This document shows, piece after piece, positions 24,901 to 37,100 of a stretch of 64,000 bases of DNA. Source of the DNA: Ascochyta rabiei (lineage: Eukaryota > Ascomycota > Dothideomycetes > Pleosporales > Didymellaceae). A model generated the notes under the pieces. It worked only from the letters and a program-made list of their open reading frames with translations, ran no database searches and was not told the origin of the DNA. The translations under genes were made by a program, and so were the position numbers. The first letter of the stretch is position 1, and each line of letters opens with the position of its first letter. The DNA lies in contig NC_082412.1 of assembly GCF_004011695.2 (NCBI RefSeq), positions 496,001 through 560,000 of the forward strand, in the 5' to 3' direction.

Positions 24901-25072
24901 TGTCAAGGCCACAGCTCTGCCCACCGTGCCAAGCATGCCAAAAAGGTAACAATGCTCACTTTAATAGTGAGACAGCGGCCAGAACAGTACTTATTTGCCC
25001 TAAGGCTTCCTACAGGTCAGAGGTGGACGCATCCACATGCCTGAGGCTAAGAGTAAGGCTGAGAGCCTAACA
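24901..25072. repeat. TRIM LTR, right copy (172 bp)
   Basis: Matches the left copy at 168 of 172 positions. Three of the four differences fit C-to-T change at CCA, CCG or TCA sites on one strand or the other. Confidence 0.88.
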
Positions 25073-25704
25073 CTGACCGACCCCCCTCCCGCTTTAGACA
25101 CCTCCTCTGCTTAGCTTAGCAGTCCTCTAATATCCCTAAGCCTAAAACACTAGGCTTAGTAGGCACCTATACTAGTATACTATTACAGTTACAGCCTTAT
25201 AACAACACACCTGCTATAATAGACTAATTCTGTACCCCTCTAACACAGGTTAAGGCGCCTTCCACATACACGCCACTAGGGAGCACTACCCTAGTTACCC
25301 TAACTTCTACTCTAGCTAGCGCTTATTAATTCCTTTACTCCTTAGACTAGTACAACAACTAACTAGACAAGGCTATAAAGAAACTGTCCTATTTTACAAG
25401 CCCTAAAAACAACTTTAATTATTAACTTGTTTAACTGCTTACACTTTATACGCGCCAATAGTTAGAACTATTAATATCCTGCAGACTAGGCTAATTTCTT
25501 CTTAATCTACACTAAAGAACCCGCCCACGATCTTCTACAGGATCCCTCTAGTTTTACCTGCTGCTACTCTAACCCTATAGATTGCATCTATTGTCTATAG
25601 GAAGTTTATAGAGATAAGGATATCTATAGTTTAGCTAAATAAGCCTTTAACCTGTTTACATTCCTACAATACCCTAGCCTAGAAATTGCTAATGTTGCTA
25701 ACGT

Positions 25705-26760
25705 ACTCCACGGGTGAGCGGATTAAACGGGTGAGCGGATCACTCTGCCAAGACCACACTAAATTTCTACCCTATTATAGCTTGTATTCGCCCACTTTGG
25801 TTTTGTATATAGTAGTGTAGTACATAATATTATTTAGAAACATCTTCTACAGCCTTCTTACATGTACGTAAGTTATGTCTAACATTGTAGCACTTTGTAC
25901 AGCGTCTTTAGGTTACTTCCCCTCCTTTAGCACGCACTTGCTTCTTTGCCTTCTTACTATTACCACGCGCCCTAAACTTAGTTAGAGTAGTTAATTAAAG
26001 GCCTTCCTTAGCTGTTAGGACTCCCTCCTGCTGTAATTGCTTTCTTTTATGCGATTTACGTCGCATAGCAGCCTTATTTGCTGCTTGAAGCCTAGTAATC
26101 TCCCTTTAAGCCAACACCAGCTTGTGCGCTACTATAGCTGCGCCTTTAGCAAGCTTTTTAAAGGCCTTAACTATTAAAGTTAGTGAGCTGCTTGCATGCC
26201 TTTGAATCCTCTCTCAAACCAGCGTTAATTGCGACCCTAATTGCAGGGTAGTGCTTGGGGTTTGGGACTGCCAGGGCTCATCTTCTATAGTAGGTAGCGG
26301 TGGGGTACGTAGGCGGACATCAAGACCCATTATAACCCGTTCTGGGTTAAGGGGGACTATTCCAGCGCCTTAGAAGCCTTCTTAGATATTGCTAGAAGTA
26401 AATGTCTCCTTATAGGCGTCTATAAAGCATAGTAGGAACTTAGTTTTAGTAATATAAGTAATGTAGTTGTGCATAAGATTCTTAGCTTAGTGCCTATATA
26501 CCTTCTTTAGAGGGGCAAAACAACCTACATCTAGTGGTTATAAGAGGTGAGATTAGTGTAGAGGCATACACAGTGTAACAATCTTTGCTTCCTTACAGTA
26601 TTGTTGGAAGTTAAGGGAGTTGTGGCTCTTGTGGCTGTTAATAAGGAGCAGCTGGTGTACTCCTTAGGTGCGCGTCTTTGTATAGGCATTAAAGTGCTTT
26701 AACCAGTTTAGGTACCTTAGATAATAGTTACTACCTAAGGACTATTTCCTAATAAGTGCG
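25705..26760 (-). mobile_element. Pogo-type transposon fragment M with transposase C-terminal half
   Basis: A second pogo family, distinct from C, 5'-truncated. Left terminal region near 25709-25743 carries CGGGTGAGCGGAT twice in tandem. Minus-strand reading gives the catalytic end of a pogo transposase: KTRTQGVHQLL near 26680, CKEAKIVTLCMPLH, PLDVGCFAPLKKVY (about 26480-26520), then GAGIVPLNPERVI (about 26340) and LDVRLRTPPPLPTIEDEPW. A basic helical stretch (RRKSHKRKQLQQEG, about 26050) and a C-terminal knuckle-like RRCTKCYNVRHNLRTC (about 25875-25920) follow, all as in fungal family members. The upstream half with the DNA-binding domain and the other terminal repeat are absent. Parts at 26200-26350 are almost unmutated. 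Confidence 0.82.
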
Positions 26761-26929
26761 CTCTTTTAACCCTTTTATACCCTATTTAGACACTACTAAG
26801 GCTAGCCTAATTATTTGTTAGGTTAATACTACTTAGACAACTACTAAGAAACCTGTTTAGACAGGCAGCTAATTAGCCTTCTAGGCTTCCTTAGGCTGTA
26901 ATAAAAACGCCCCTTACAGTGTCCGCACA

Positions 26930-29900
26930 CTAGCAGACAATAGCGCTAACGCCAGCTTTATCTCTAAAACCTTCTTAAAGAAAACAGGCGCCCTTTAGCT
27001 TATTCCTCTGATAACACCAATTGTCTGTTAAGGATACAACAGCAAACCTGCATAAACTATTACACATTAAGTAGAGTTTTACCTTAAAATTAACTTGTAC
27101 CTTAAGTGTACTAGCGCCTATGTTATAAACAATTATAGATCTTTTTACCTAATCCTTAGATTTAAGTAGAGGGCTATTTATAACCCTACTATTTCCTAGT
27201 AAAACTGCTCTATTACCTTCGCAGACAAGTATTGCTTACAGCACTGCAACTTAACTACTTAAACCCCTGCCCTACTTTGCAAAGGTTCCCTGCTAGATGC
27301 TAAGCCCCCACTACTATTAAAACCTAGTTTTAGCAACTACTACAAAGGGCAATCTACTCAACCTAAATCAATGCTTTCTAGATTACCTTATACTTATATA
27401 GTATAAAAGATATATAATATCTATATTATATTAGCTACTGTAGTAAGGCTATATAGGAAATGTACTAATTACTCCCTTATCTTACTATAAAGACTTTAAG
27501 TTATAACTACTAGACGCGCTTTAGCAGATGCTAATTTTAACAAATTCTTCTAACTAAGTTAGGACCTGCCCTTTTCTAACTTACTTACCTCTAAAGAACT
27601 AAAGAAATACACTAACTTTATCCTAACATTTAATAGCAAAGCTGCTAAAACTCTTCCTAACTATAGTAACTTTAACTATAAGATAAAGCTTAAACTAGGT
27701 ACAAACCCTCCTAATTATTACCTTTAACCTTTCTCTAGACAGCAAATAGAAGCTATTAAACACTATATTAAGGAAAATAAGGCCTAAGGTTTTATTAAAT
27801 GCTGTAACTCCCCTACTTAAAATAACCTGCTTATTTTTGCTAAACCTAGAGGGGGCCTGCAAGTCTGTGTAGATTATTAGGAGCTTAACGACGCTACTAT
27901 TAAGGACTAATATCCTATTCTATTTTTCTGTAAAAATATAGCATAACTTAACTAAATAACTATATTCTTAAAATTTAATATTATCTACGCCTTTTATAGA
28001 ATTTAGATAAAGCCTAGCTTAGAATAGCTTACAGTATTCTCTACACAGAAAGGTACATACTAGTACAAAGTTATACCCTTTCGACTTTACAACACCCTAG
28101 CAACTCTTTAGCAGGTAATTAATAACTTATTATTTAAATACCTTAATTAATTCTGCACAGTATATTTAGATAACGTTCTAGTCTTTTCTAATTTTCTAGC
28201 TAAAGATAAGGAACATGTTAAGAACGTTCTTAGCAGACTTAAAGATTAATGATTTTACGTAGATCTAAAGAAATCTAAATTCTATAAGGAACGCGTTAAG
28301 TTCTTAGGTATAATTATACTAACAACAGCGTACAAATAGACCCTAACAAAATTAAGGCTATCTAAGATTAGGAAATGCCTAAAACAGTACCTAACATTCT
28401 CTCCTTTCTAGGTTTTACTATATTCTATTAAAATTTTATTAAAGGGTACTTATTAATTATACTCCCCTTAACACAATCTGTTAAATCTACTGTTGTTTCT
28501 AGACCTTCTACAAAAGATCCCTTAGTAATCTAACCTTCTGTCTAGTACTAAGACTTTAAGCCTACCTAAGCCTATAAAGACGCCTTTTATGCCTTAAAAA
28601 GCGCCTTCTAACTAGAAATTGTACTCTAACACTTTAATCCTATGCAGCTAGTTGTTATCTGTACTATTTCCTCCAGCTGGGCTATAGGAGGAATTATAAA
28701 GCAACAGAATTAAAAAGGTAACCTGCAACCTATTATGTTCTTCTTAAAAAAGCACTTATCTGTAGAATGTAATTACAACATCTATAATATAGAACCTATA
28801 GCTATTATTTAAGCCTTTAAAGAATAGGAACTAGAACTTATAGGCTCCCCTTATATAATACAGGTAATAACAGATTATAAGAACCTAGAAACTTTTATAA
28901 AGACTAAGAAGCTTAACTAACACTAAGCCTAGTAGTTACTATTTCTCTCTTAATTTAATTTTAAAATAACATACGCACCTAGACCTATAAATAGTAAAGC
29001 AGATATGTTAAGCCAACGTCCTTAGGACATCCCTAGAGACAAATAAGACACATAGTTATTAGATATAAACTAAATTATCCTAGGACTATATAACCTAGAC
29101 CTAGGAGTTACACCTACAATACAAGCTACTCTTTAAGCTCTCTCCCTTACTACTAGCAGACAACCTAAATGTTTAGGCAATAACAACATTCTGCGCTACT
29201 TAGACACCCTTAGCAGAGCCTAATAACTTAGAAGATAACTTTAACCTAATAGATAACATTTATAGGATATTGCTACCAGATTTACTACTATATCTAGAAG
29301 ATCTCTAATCTACTAAAGATATGCTTACTAACGCATATGCGACTAATACAGCTATATAGAAAATCTTTTCTACCCTGGATAAAAATAACTACAAACTAAG
29401 CTTCTAGTTCTGCAAAAACAGCTACTACATCTCTCTAGCTAACTGTCACTCTATTAGTAAAGGCTCCTCTAGACGCCTGTTCCTAGACAAGACTTAGCTC
29501 TACATACTCCCTAACGCATAATTATAATGCTAGATATTTAACTTATGCTCTAACTACAAGATTACAGGCTATAAAGGTCCTAAAGCTACTTTATATCTAA
29601 TAATTAGGCGCTACTATTAGCCTAGTATGCCTTAGTCTATTAAAAAATATTACTAAGCTTACGCGGTGTGTAAATGCGTAAGGCCTTCCTAGGGAGCCTA
29701 TGATATTTTCCTTAAACCCTTACTAATCCCTAACGCTAGGTAGTTAGATATCTCTATAGACTATATTTAAGACTTACTAGCACTATCTCTTAACAGCTAA
29801 TTATACACAAACCTGCTTATTATAGTAGATTGCCTTACTAAGCAGCAATACTTCGTTCTATTAGTTAGCTGCTCTTTAAAGGAATTTGCTTACTACTTTA

Positions 29901-30830
29901 TAAAAAGCTTTTGCCTCTATAGACTCCTGCGTACTATTATATCTAATTAAGGTACTTCCTTTATAAATAAATTCTAGAAGCAGGTTTACAAACGCCTTTA
30001 AATCTTAGCTAAGCTATTAACTTCTTATTATCTACAAACTAATAGTTAAACTAAATAAGCTAATTAAAGCCTTAAAATCTATTTGCAGAAGTATATTAAC
30101 TACATATAAAATAATTAGGCTTTATAGCTGTATCTTACTAAGTTTCAAGCTAACAAAACTGTTAATATGTCTACTGGACTTACACCTTTCTTTGCAGATC
30201 TTAGGTATTTTCCTTATAGTAGTATACACCCTAGTAAAGACTATACCTAAATAGAACTATTATTAAAAGAAGCTAAAGACTAATTCTTGCGCGCTAACAA
30301 GTTACTCTGCACCTATACTAACCTTCTAGAATATCTAAAGATTTAGCTTACCTAGGCACAACAAGAACAACAGGCCTAAGCTAATGCTTATTGCTAACAG
30401 ACTCTAAAATACGCAGTTGGCAACCTAGTTTAGGTTTCTACACGCAACTAGAATACTACCTAGCCTTTAAAAAAACTAGAGTATAAGTATGCTAGGCTAT
30501 ACTTAGTTACTTGTATTATACACAACAGAGCCGTATATAAACTAGACCTACCTAGAGATATAATATTAAAAGGCGTATTTCTAGTATTTCACCCTAACTT
30601 GCTTAGGGAAACAAGCTAAGACAACCTACTAGATTAAGCACTACCTAAACTAACACCTATAGAGGTTACTAACATCTAGGGTTTAGTCTCTTAAGAATAG
30701 TACGTTAACTTATTCCTTAATTGCAGAAAGCAACGCAGTATATAGGAATACCTTATTAAATAGTCTAATAACCCTAAACCTACCTAGGAACCTGCTAAGC
30801 AACACCTTAACTACTAAAACGCTTTCTTGT
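26930..30830 (+). pseudogene. pol of chromovirus E: protease, RT, RNase H, integrase, chromodomain
   Basis: Decayed polyprotein. The protease active-site region lies near 26930-26965 and reads ADNSANASFIS in place of ADSGANASFIS. RT has VCVDY followed by ELN at 27863-27889 and YLDNVLVFS at 28163-28189, where Asn replaces the second Asp of YLDD. RNase H is near 28600-29000 and the integrase core is at about 29740-30250. A chromodomain remnant, EYLIK followed by SNNPKPT and EP, lies near 30735-30800 and corresponds to the YLVKWKGYP...TWEP block that guides insertion to heterochromatin in chromoviruses. Stops are almost all TAG or TAA. Confidence 0.85.
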
Positions 30831-31485
30831 TTCACTACAACAATCCTAATAAAATAGTTCTACCAGCACTCTAAATGCTAACAGACTAGGAGCCTTACCT
30901 AGAAGACACCTTTAACAACAGCTAGTTTAGCAATCTTAATAAATCTAGTTAAAATAAGATAGGCTAACAAAAGCAGATATATTACTTAACAGAATATTAG
31001 GCTACTTTTAACAGGCTCCTTTACAGGTTAAAAACACGCCTAAAGATACGCTAAACATAATCTAGATCTACTTAAGCTTGCCCTTAGGCTGCTACATTTT
31101 AGCAATTAACTATTAGTAAAGGTTAACCTTAAAGTTAAAGATAAATCCAGCTCTAACAAATTAATAAATCTCTTTGTACTACTCCCTTATATAAGCTCTA
31201 AACAGAGAGAGGTATAATTTTTGTGTTGTAGGGTTTATACAGTAGAAAAAATCTTAGAGGTTATTTTTTTATATTAGGATTTAGGGAGACCTGCGTAACA
31301 CTACTAAAGGCATATACCTTAATTATACTTTAACTACTAATAGGTTCTTATACATAATTTCTATATCCTCTTTTTCTTTATTTTTCTTTTACTCTTACTT
31401 AAAAAACTGTTAGTATTAGACTCTTACAGTCACTTGTACACAGACTTTAGCTTAAGAGACTTTGCTATTTATAAGAAGGGGCACG
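30831..31485 (+). other. 3' untranslated part of E
   Basis: About 650 bp between the chromodomain and the 3' LTR. It ends in a purine-rich tract. A degraded frame continues for a short way after the chromodomain; otherwise no motif is seen. Confidence 0.55.
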
Positions 31486-31740
31486 TGTTAGGACTTCTAC
31501 TTAGGTAAGATAGTAACCTACTAGTATGTGTCACAACCTACTAGCAGATTCTATTAAACCTAGTAGAACCTTCCTTTACTTACCTTTACTTTTACTTGCA
31601 GAGAGCATAGGCCTTACTACTATAAGTAGGTCTCTCTCTCCGCCCTCTTGTAGCTCGCTGTCTGCTATTTTGTTCACTCCTCTTTTGAATCTATCAGTTC
31701 ACCAGATCGCTACTTTTATGCTTGTGAAGTCTGCCTTACA
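31486..31740 (+). repeat. 3' LTR of E (255 bp)
   Basis: Same ends and length as the 5' LTR. It is preceded by the purine-rich ATAAGAAGGGGCACG and followed by the AAAAT duplication. This copy keeps more TCA and TGA sites than the 5' LTR. Confidence 0.92.
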
Positions 31741-33010
31741 AAAATAGTATCTGGGTTAACTGTCTTAGTTAAGTTAGAAACTGCACCACCTTATGCAGGT
31801 AAGTAATCTGTACAACTTATACTCTTAGGCTTAGTAGTTTAGCTCTCTACATATATTATAAGAGTTACTGTACTCTCTTCCTTAGAAGTATTTTACTCCT
31901 TATCTTAGGTTAACGTTCTTAGGTGCGTTAGTAATGTAAGAGCTATTATTCCTTTCCTAGGTAGCACTAGCTCTAGTTGCTTAAGAAATAAAGTAAGTGT
32001 AACTAGTAGGAGACTAAAGGATCTCTCTTATCTAATTGTTAGAGTTTATAAGGGTGCTAACCTCTACTAGGGATAGCTTCTATCTGCCTATTGCCTAGAC
32101 GAGCTCTTTAACGTCTCTATTAATACTAGGAGGTAGAGGTGTTTTACTCTTACTACCCTAACTAGCTAGTTAATCCTTAGCCTAAGTAATAATAGATTTA
32201 GCGTTAATAAGCTCCTTAGTGCTGCTTATAAGGCGCTAGGTTTTCTTAGTATGTTTATTGTCCCTTTTAAGCACTAATACCTTTAAGCCTTAGCGCTACT
32301 TATATACCCTTTTTATAAAATTATAGATGTTATTAAGTATAAATAAAGATAATTCCTTTATGTCTAGCCTGTTTAATATGTTAAAGAGGATAAGGTCTTT
32401 ATTAACCTTTAGCAGTCCTAAGAAGAAGTAGTATCTTTCCTTAGAGGTTAGAATTTAATTATTTTTCTAATATACATTACGATATACTAAAAAGTTAGTA
32501 TAGTAGTATATTAGTCTAGGGAAGGCTTAAGAGGTTTCTTTAATATAGGCTTTAAGGAACGCTTAATTACCTATACGTTAAGCAGTATCCTAGTCTTTCT
32601 AGTAATCCTTTATATTAATCTAAAGCTTAACCTAATTGTCTAAAGCGTATAGTTTTAGGCGTTTAATAAACCTCCTACAGTAATTATAGCAGTAGTTAAG
32701 AAGGACCATAACCTTCTACTTGTTACTTAACCCTCTGTTTTCTGCTATATAGTTATAGTTATTAAGGAACTCTATAACCTTCTTTCTATTAAAGGATAGT
32801 TAGATAGACCTTCCCTTTATTAGAACAACAACCTAACAGCTGTTTCCTGTTAAGGAAGACAGTGTCTTTATAGAGTCTAAAAGGTTGTCTATAGTAGTGT
32901 ATATTAATCCTTAGTAGTCTGTTATATTAAGTAGACAATAGTTTCTTATAATTTAAAGTAATCTTAATTAATCTATCTGTAGGAGCAGCTTAGTACCTGT
33001 CTTTTATATT
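31741..33010 (-). pseudogene. gag of gypsy H1
   Basis: Resumption of H1 after the E insertion. Minus-strand reading at about 32950-32250 gives a typical gypsy capsid segment: RSI followed by SFNRKKVIEFLNNYNYIAEN, then KVMVL and a Tyr-Cys-rich stretch, then RRFIKRLKLYALDN and KDY. This matches the pattern of fungal gypsy Gag proteins (F-G-K-V-EFL-DYE ... K-LP-YC ... W-LK-EM). The N-terminal end lies across the F insertion at 46606-46750. No nucleocapsid knuckle could be placed with confidence. Stops are of the usual TAG/TAA kind. Confidence 0.65.
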
Positions 33011-33151
33011 CCTTTCGTTAGATTAGATGGTAATAGTAATAAGTTAATGATAATGTATTAATGTTCTGTTGTTGTTCTATATAAGGGTGATTGTTGTCTT
33101 ATCTAGGTTCTAGTAGGGGCCCCTACTACGGTGGTAAAAGGGTAGGGGTTG

Positions 33152-33300
33152 GGTAGGGGTAGGGTACATCACGTGATGTACCCCTACCGTACCCTACCCC
33201 TACCTACGCTAATTCTATGCTAAGAGGGTAGGGGTAGGGTACATCACGTGATGTACCCCTACCGTACCCTACCCCTACCTACGCTAATTCTATGCTAAGA
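33152..33300. repeat. Two 75-bp direct repeats, each with a perfect 20-bp palindrome
   Basis: GGTACATCACGTGATGTACC occurs at 33163-33182 and 33238-33257, 75 bp apart. The core CACGTG is an E-box-type site. It occurs only in the left arm of the hAT-like element. Confidence 0.9.
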
Positions 33301-33477
33301 GGGTAGGGGTAGGGTAGGGTCCACATGGGGTACGGGTAGGGGTAGGGTAGGGTCTACATGGGGTAGGGGTAGGGGTAGGGTAGGGTCCACATGGGGTAGG
33401 GGTAGGGGTAGGGTAGGGTCTACATAGGGTACAGGTAGGGGTTAGGTAGGGGTTAGGTAGGGGTTAGGTAGGGTAGG
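33301..33477. repeat. G-rich tandem array (GGGTAGGGG type)
   Basis: Runs of GGG and GGGG separated by TA, with about four ~39-bp higher-order units ending in CACATGGGGTA or TACATAGGGTA. G-quadruplex formation is plausible. The C-rich counterpart is at 33796-34050. Confidence 0.85.
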
Positions 33478-34127
33478 TGTCAGCGTCCAACTCTTTAACT
33501 AAAGCAGTTATTGCAAAACATTGTACTACAGAAGTGTAGAGCAAAACAAGCACTTTCAAACGGTCCATATACCGTAAGATTCCAATTAAAACTAGTAGAG
33601 CTAGAGCAGTTCTTACGTAGGCCTACATTGTAGCAACCTAGGACTTACACAACAACTGCTGTAACTCTACTAGTTTTAATCAGAATCTTACGGAATATAG
33701 ACTGTTTAAAAGCGCTTGCTTTGCTCTACATTTCTGTAGTACAAAGTCTTATAATAACTGCTTTAGTTAAAGAGTTACACGCCGACACCTACAGGCCCTA
33801 CTTAGGCCTACCTCTTCCCTTCAGACCTTACCCTAAACCCTACCCTACCCTACCTCTACCCCTGGTCCGTGCAGACCGTACCCTACCCCTACCCCACGCT
33901 AGAGGTACCCCTACCCTACCCCTACCTAACATCCGTGCAGACCCTACCCTACCCCTACCCCATGTAGACCCTACCCCTACCCTACCCCTACCCCTAGTCC
34001 GTGCGGACCGTACCCAACCCCTACCCAACCCCAGGGTACCCCCTACCCTTTTGCCAGCGTAGCCCCTACATAGTTTTTTTGGCAGGTATATCGCCTAACC
34101 TATTTCTCTAATACCTTTTATTTAACA

Positions 34128-37100
34128 TACCCCCTTAGCTTAGAATCCTATTACAAGCTGCGCAACTTAGTTAATTAACTCTTTAATGTAAGGTCCTCTA
34201 GTTGCTCTTATATCTTCTTAAGTAGGATATCCCTTAATGTACCCTTCTAGCCCTTAACAAGTCCTAACTAATTAAGAAAGCTAGCCTATTTAATAATAGC
34301 AACAACTTTGTAAATCTATCTGTAATTATTTTGTTAGATAGGATATATTCTACTTTAATTACTTTGTAGTTAGATTCTATTTATAACTAGTAGTTATGTA
34401 TATTAATATTCTAAAGTTTAGTTTATATCTTAGCAATATCTGTAGTAACTAGACGTATTGTCTATATATTGTTATATTTAATTATTATTGTTAGATTGCT
34501 TAGGGTTACCTAAAGCTCTTTTAATAGTTAAGAGGTAAATATTGCTTCCTTAGCTACTTAAGACAGTGCTAGGAGCTTAGCCTTAGTAGTTAACGTTGTA
34601 ACAGTATCTTATTTATTTGCTCTCTAGGCAATAAGTCCTCTAAATAGCTTAATAGCGTATCCTTAGGAACTCTTTTAGTCTATATTGTTATTAGTAAATA
34701 ATACATTACTTACAACTTCAAGTCCCTTACCCTGTCTAAAGTTAAGTAATAGATTTCTTGTCTTCTGTAGGTACAGAAGCACTTAGTTAGCAGCGTCTTC
34801 GTATTTATTACTTAGGTTAACTAGAAAGCGTGCTAGTTGCAACGTGGCAAACGCTATATTAGGTTAAGTAGCTACTGCTACAAATAATAGGGATCTGATC
34901 TTTTAATAATATTAATTAATCTCTAGTAGTTTAGCTAGACTGTTCCTAGGCTTAAGTTTAATTCTAGATATTAGCGTATTTTGCCTTATATCCTATCTAG
35001 TTACTAATTAACTAATCTTATTAACGTATGCAGCTTATAACAATTTAATTATCTTTTACTATCTATTATGTTAGACTTCTACACTAAGGAACTATTAAAG
35101 GTTATCTTCTCTAGTGTACAGGTATTGCTCCTGTATCTGTTTAATAGCATTATCTGCCTCTTATTTGTGCTTTAGGTAGTACGTAATTATAATATTGTCT
35201 ATATAGAAGAAGATAATTATTCTATCCTTAATTATACAGCATAGCTCTTATAGTACTTATTTAAATATAATTCTAGCTAATATTACTGTAAATTCCTTCT
35301 ACTATAGTAGAAGAGAGATGCAGAGTCTATATAAGGCTTTCTGTACCTTTAGTAAGGTGCCTGTCTTCTAGTATCCTCTTAGTATCCTGATATATGTTTT
35401 GCAGTTAATAGCTGTCTAGACAAACACATTTATAACATCCTATTATTTTAGTTTAAGATTATATTTTATAGCAATTGCTATTAGTATTCTAAGTAATTAG
35501 CCTGTAAGTGTTGCTGTATATATGTCTTATAACGTAATATTACGTTATTATTCTCCTCTAACTATAAGCCTTACTTTACACTTATTAAGGTAGTAGTGTT
35601 TCTTAAACTTATATGTATAGACCTACATACAGTTAAGTATTTATTATCTAGACTTCTAAACTAGAGCTGCTAGAGCTTTAGCCTATAACTCTATTTGTTT
35701 ATAGCTTTATAGGTGTTTATTTTCTACTTATTTAAACATCTTAAAGAGAGGGTGCTCCTTTAGCTTTAAGTATACTATAGGTAATAGCAGAAGTTTATTC
35801 TAATACAGCTTAATTCCCTTTGCTATAATGCTCTTTAATTAAGCTTTGTTAAAAGGTTTTCCTTTAGGTTAACTAAGGTGTTCTGCCTTAGTGCCTGCTA
35901 TAAATGTAGCTGCCTACAGCGTTATTACAGACGTTCCTTAGTCTTATTTAAGTTAGTCTGTTGTCTTATTATAGCTTATCTATTTAGTTAGGAATACTGC
36001 TAGCAGAGGAGTTAGTAGAGGCGTTAGGTATGCCTCTACAATCTTCCTACCTTAGTAATATTAGAGTTGTTTAGCACGCAGAGTATTCTTCTACGTTGTC
36101 TTATCCTTATAGAACGTTTTAGTTTTAGATATAAAGCTCTATGTAGCTAGAAGTTTAACTATACTAATCTAAGTTACAATTTCCTCTAATATATAGTGCA
36201 TAAGGTTATCTTTAATGTCTACTTTTTTACTATTAAATATTGTTTCTTTATTAAACACCACATTACAGGTGCTAATTACTTTAGCTATTAATAGAACCTA
36301 GATTTAGTATATGTTAGTAGACTAGTATTCTACTAGGTATCTAATCTATACCTTTAGGTCTAGTCTTTATAGCCTTAATTTTCTTTAATAAGTGTTATTA
36401 GTTATAGCAAATGCTTTGCATCTGTATACTCTTAAGTAAGCCTAGTTTAGTTTTTAAGGTCTAGTAACTATGCTATTTATAGCAGCTATGCGTGTAAAGA
36501 ATTTTTTATACAGTAATCTCTACTTATTTAGATAATTTGGCGTCTAATTGTATAGGTATACTACTAGTCTAGTAATTTCTAGCTAGAGTTCCTATAGTAG
36601 ATTTGCGTCTAGTTAAATTACGTATACCTTCTCTTTTATTACACCCTATAAGTGTTTAGCTTCTCTATTCTAAGCTTATATGTCTAGAGTAGAAGGCTTA
36701 AGTCTTATTAAGAGGGACGTGCACTATCTCTTAACCTCTTGTTTAACTATAATAATTTTATTATCTGTCTTAATTACCTTAAGTGTAATGTTAAACTGTT
36801 ACTTTAAGAACTAGACAAAAATTCTAAGTAGACAGATCATTGATCTTATAGGCCTCTCGTCCTTAAAGTAGAAGTCCTACACGTACTAAGAGTGTTAGCA
36901 GGTAATAAGTATTTAACTCTTTTTCTTATTAAAGCTTCCTACTTTATATTTATAGGAGTCTATAGCTATTTATTTGCCTAGGCCTTTATTATTTAATTGT
37001 AGGGTTCTTTATATTTAATACTTTAATTTTAATTATCTATATACGTTACATTGCACTGTTATAATACTTTTAATCTTTACCCCCTCAGATTAATACATAA

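Larger units (their letters stand above)
24458..25072. mobile_element. Terminal-repeat retrotransposon in miniature (TRIM), 615 bp
   Basis: Two direct repeats of exactly 172 bp (24458-24629 and 24901-25072), each starting TGTCAAGG and ending GCCTAACA, enclose 271 bp with no coding capacity. CTGAC sits on both sides (24453-24457 and 25073-25077) as a 5-bp target duplication. The repeats differ at only four positions, all transitions. The internal part holds a perfect 7-bp-stem hairpin at 24777-24794 with a CGGA loop. I find neither a convincing primer binding site nor a purine tract, so orientation is unknown. It depends on another element for movement. Normal TCA, CCA and TGA content marks it as recent compared with host element E. 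Confidence 0.85.
23471..26930 (+). pseudogene. gag of E, interrupted twice
   Basis: Decayed gag of chromovirus E. The first plausible start is the ATG at 23471 (MLPPCPSSTSAKKT), followed by a long reading with only Gln/Trp-type stops up to 24450. A Gln- and Leu-rich portion, likely the capsid region, spans 23900-24420. The TRIM interrupts it at 24458-25072, after which the frame resumes with PPSRFRHL-like sequence, and pogo fragment M interrupts it again at about 25705-26760. No intact zinc knuckle is seen. The assignment rests mainly on position between LTR and protease. Confidence 0.6.
22501..31740 (+). mobile_element. Ty3/gypsy chromovirus E, complete but degenerate
   Basis: Flanked by 255-bp LTRs and a 5-bp target duplication AAAAT (22496-22500 and 31741-31745). 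Plus-strand order: gag, protease, RT, RNase H, integrase, chromodomain, polypurine tract. Two further elements lie inside its gag region (TRIM at 24458-25072 and pogo fragment M at about 25705-26760); without them E is about 7.6 kb, normal for the group. It is inserted in H1. Confidence 0.88.
33127..34061. mobile_element. Non-autonomous hAT-like fold-back element (935 bp)
   Basis: Ends are inverted repeats: TACGGTGGTAAAAGGG on the left and the reverse complement of TACGCTGGCAAAAGGG on the right (14 of 16 match). GCCCCTAC lies on both sides (33119-33126 and 34062-34069), an 8-bp target duplication as expected for hAT. The whole element is a giant imperfect palindrome with its centre near 33630. 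Each arm has a G-rich (left) or C-rich (right) tandem array of GGGGTA-type units, then a ~150-bp unique inverted sequence (33478-33628 against about 33640-33795). There is no coding capacity. TCA, CCA, TGA and TGG are at normal levels, so it is young or escapes mutation. Confidence 0.85.
33016..34127 (-). repeat. 3' LTR of F, containing the hAT-like insert
   Basis: Outer parts 33016-33126 and 34062-34127 match the insert-free LTR at 46433-46600. The latter reads GGCCCCTGCACGG where this copy is split, which identifies the empty target site. Confidence 0.88.

Noticed and set aside
24771..25070. A 99-codon open frame on the plus strand
   Set aside because: It runs from the TRIM internal part into the right LTR. 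Open because this DNA is hardly mutated, not because it codes.
33127..34061. Telomere or subtelomere
   Set aside because: The GGGGTA arrays resemble telomeric repeats, but they are inside an element with terminal inverted repeats and an 8-bp target duplication, in both orientations.
33721..34062. A 113-codon open frame (and its 62-codon opposite-strand partner) in the C-rich array
   Set aside because: The Pro/Leu-rich chain is just translated CCCTACCCC-type repeats inside the palindromic hAT-like element; there is no independent coding signal.
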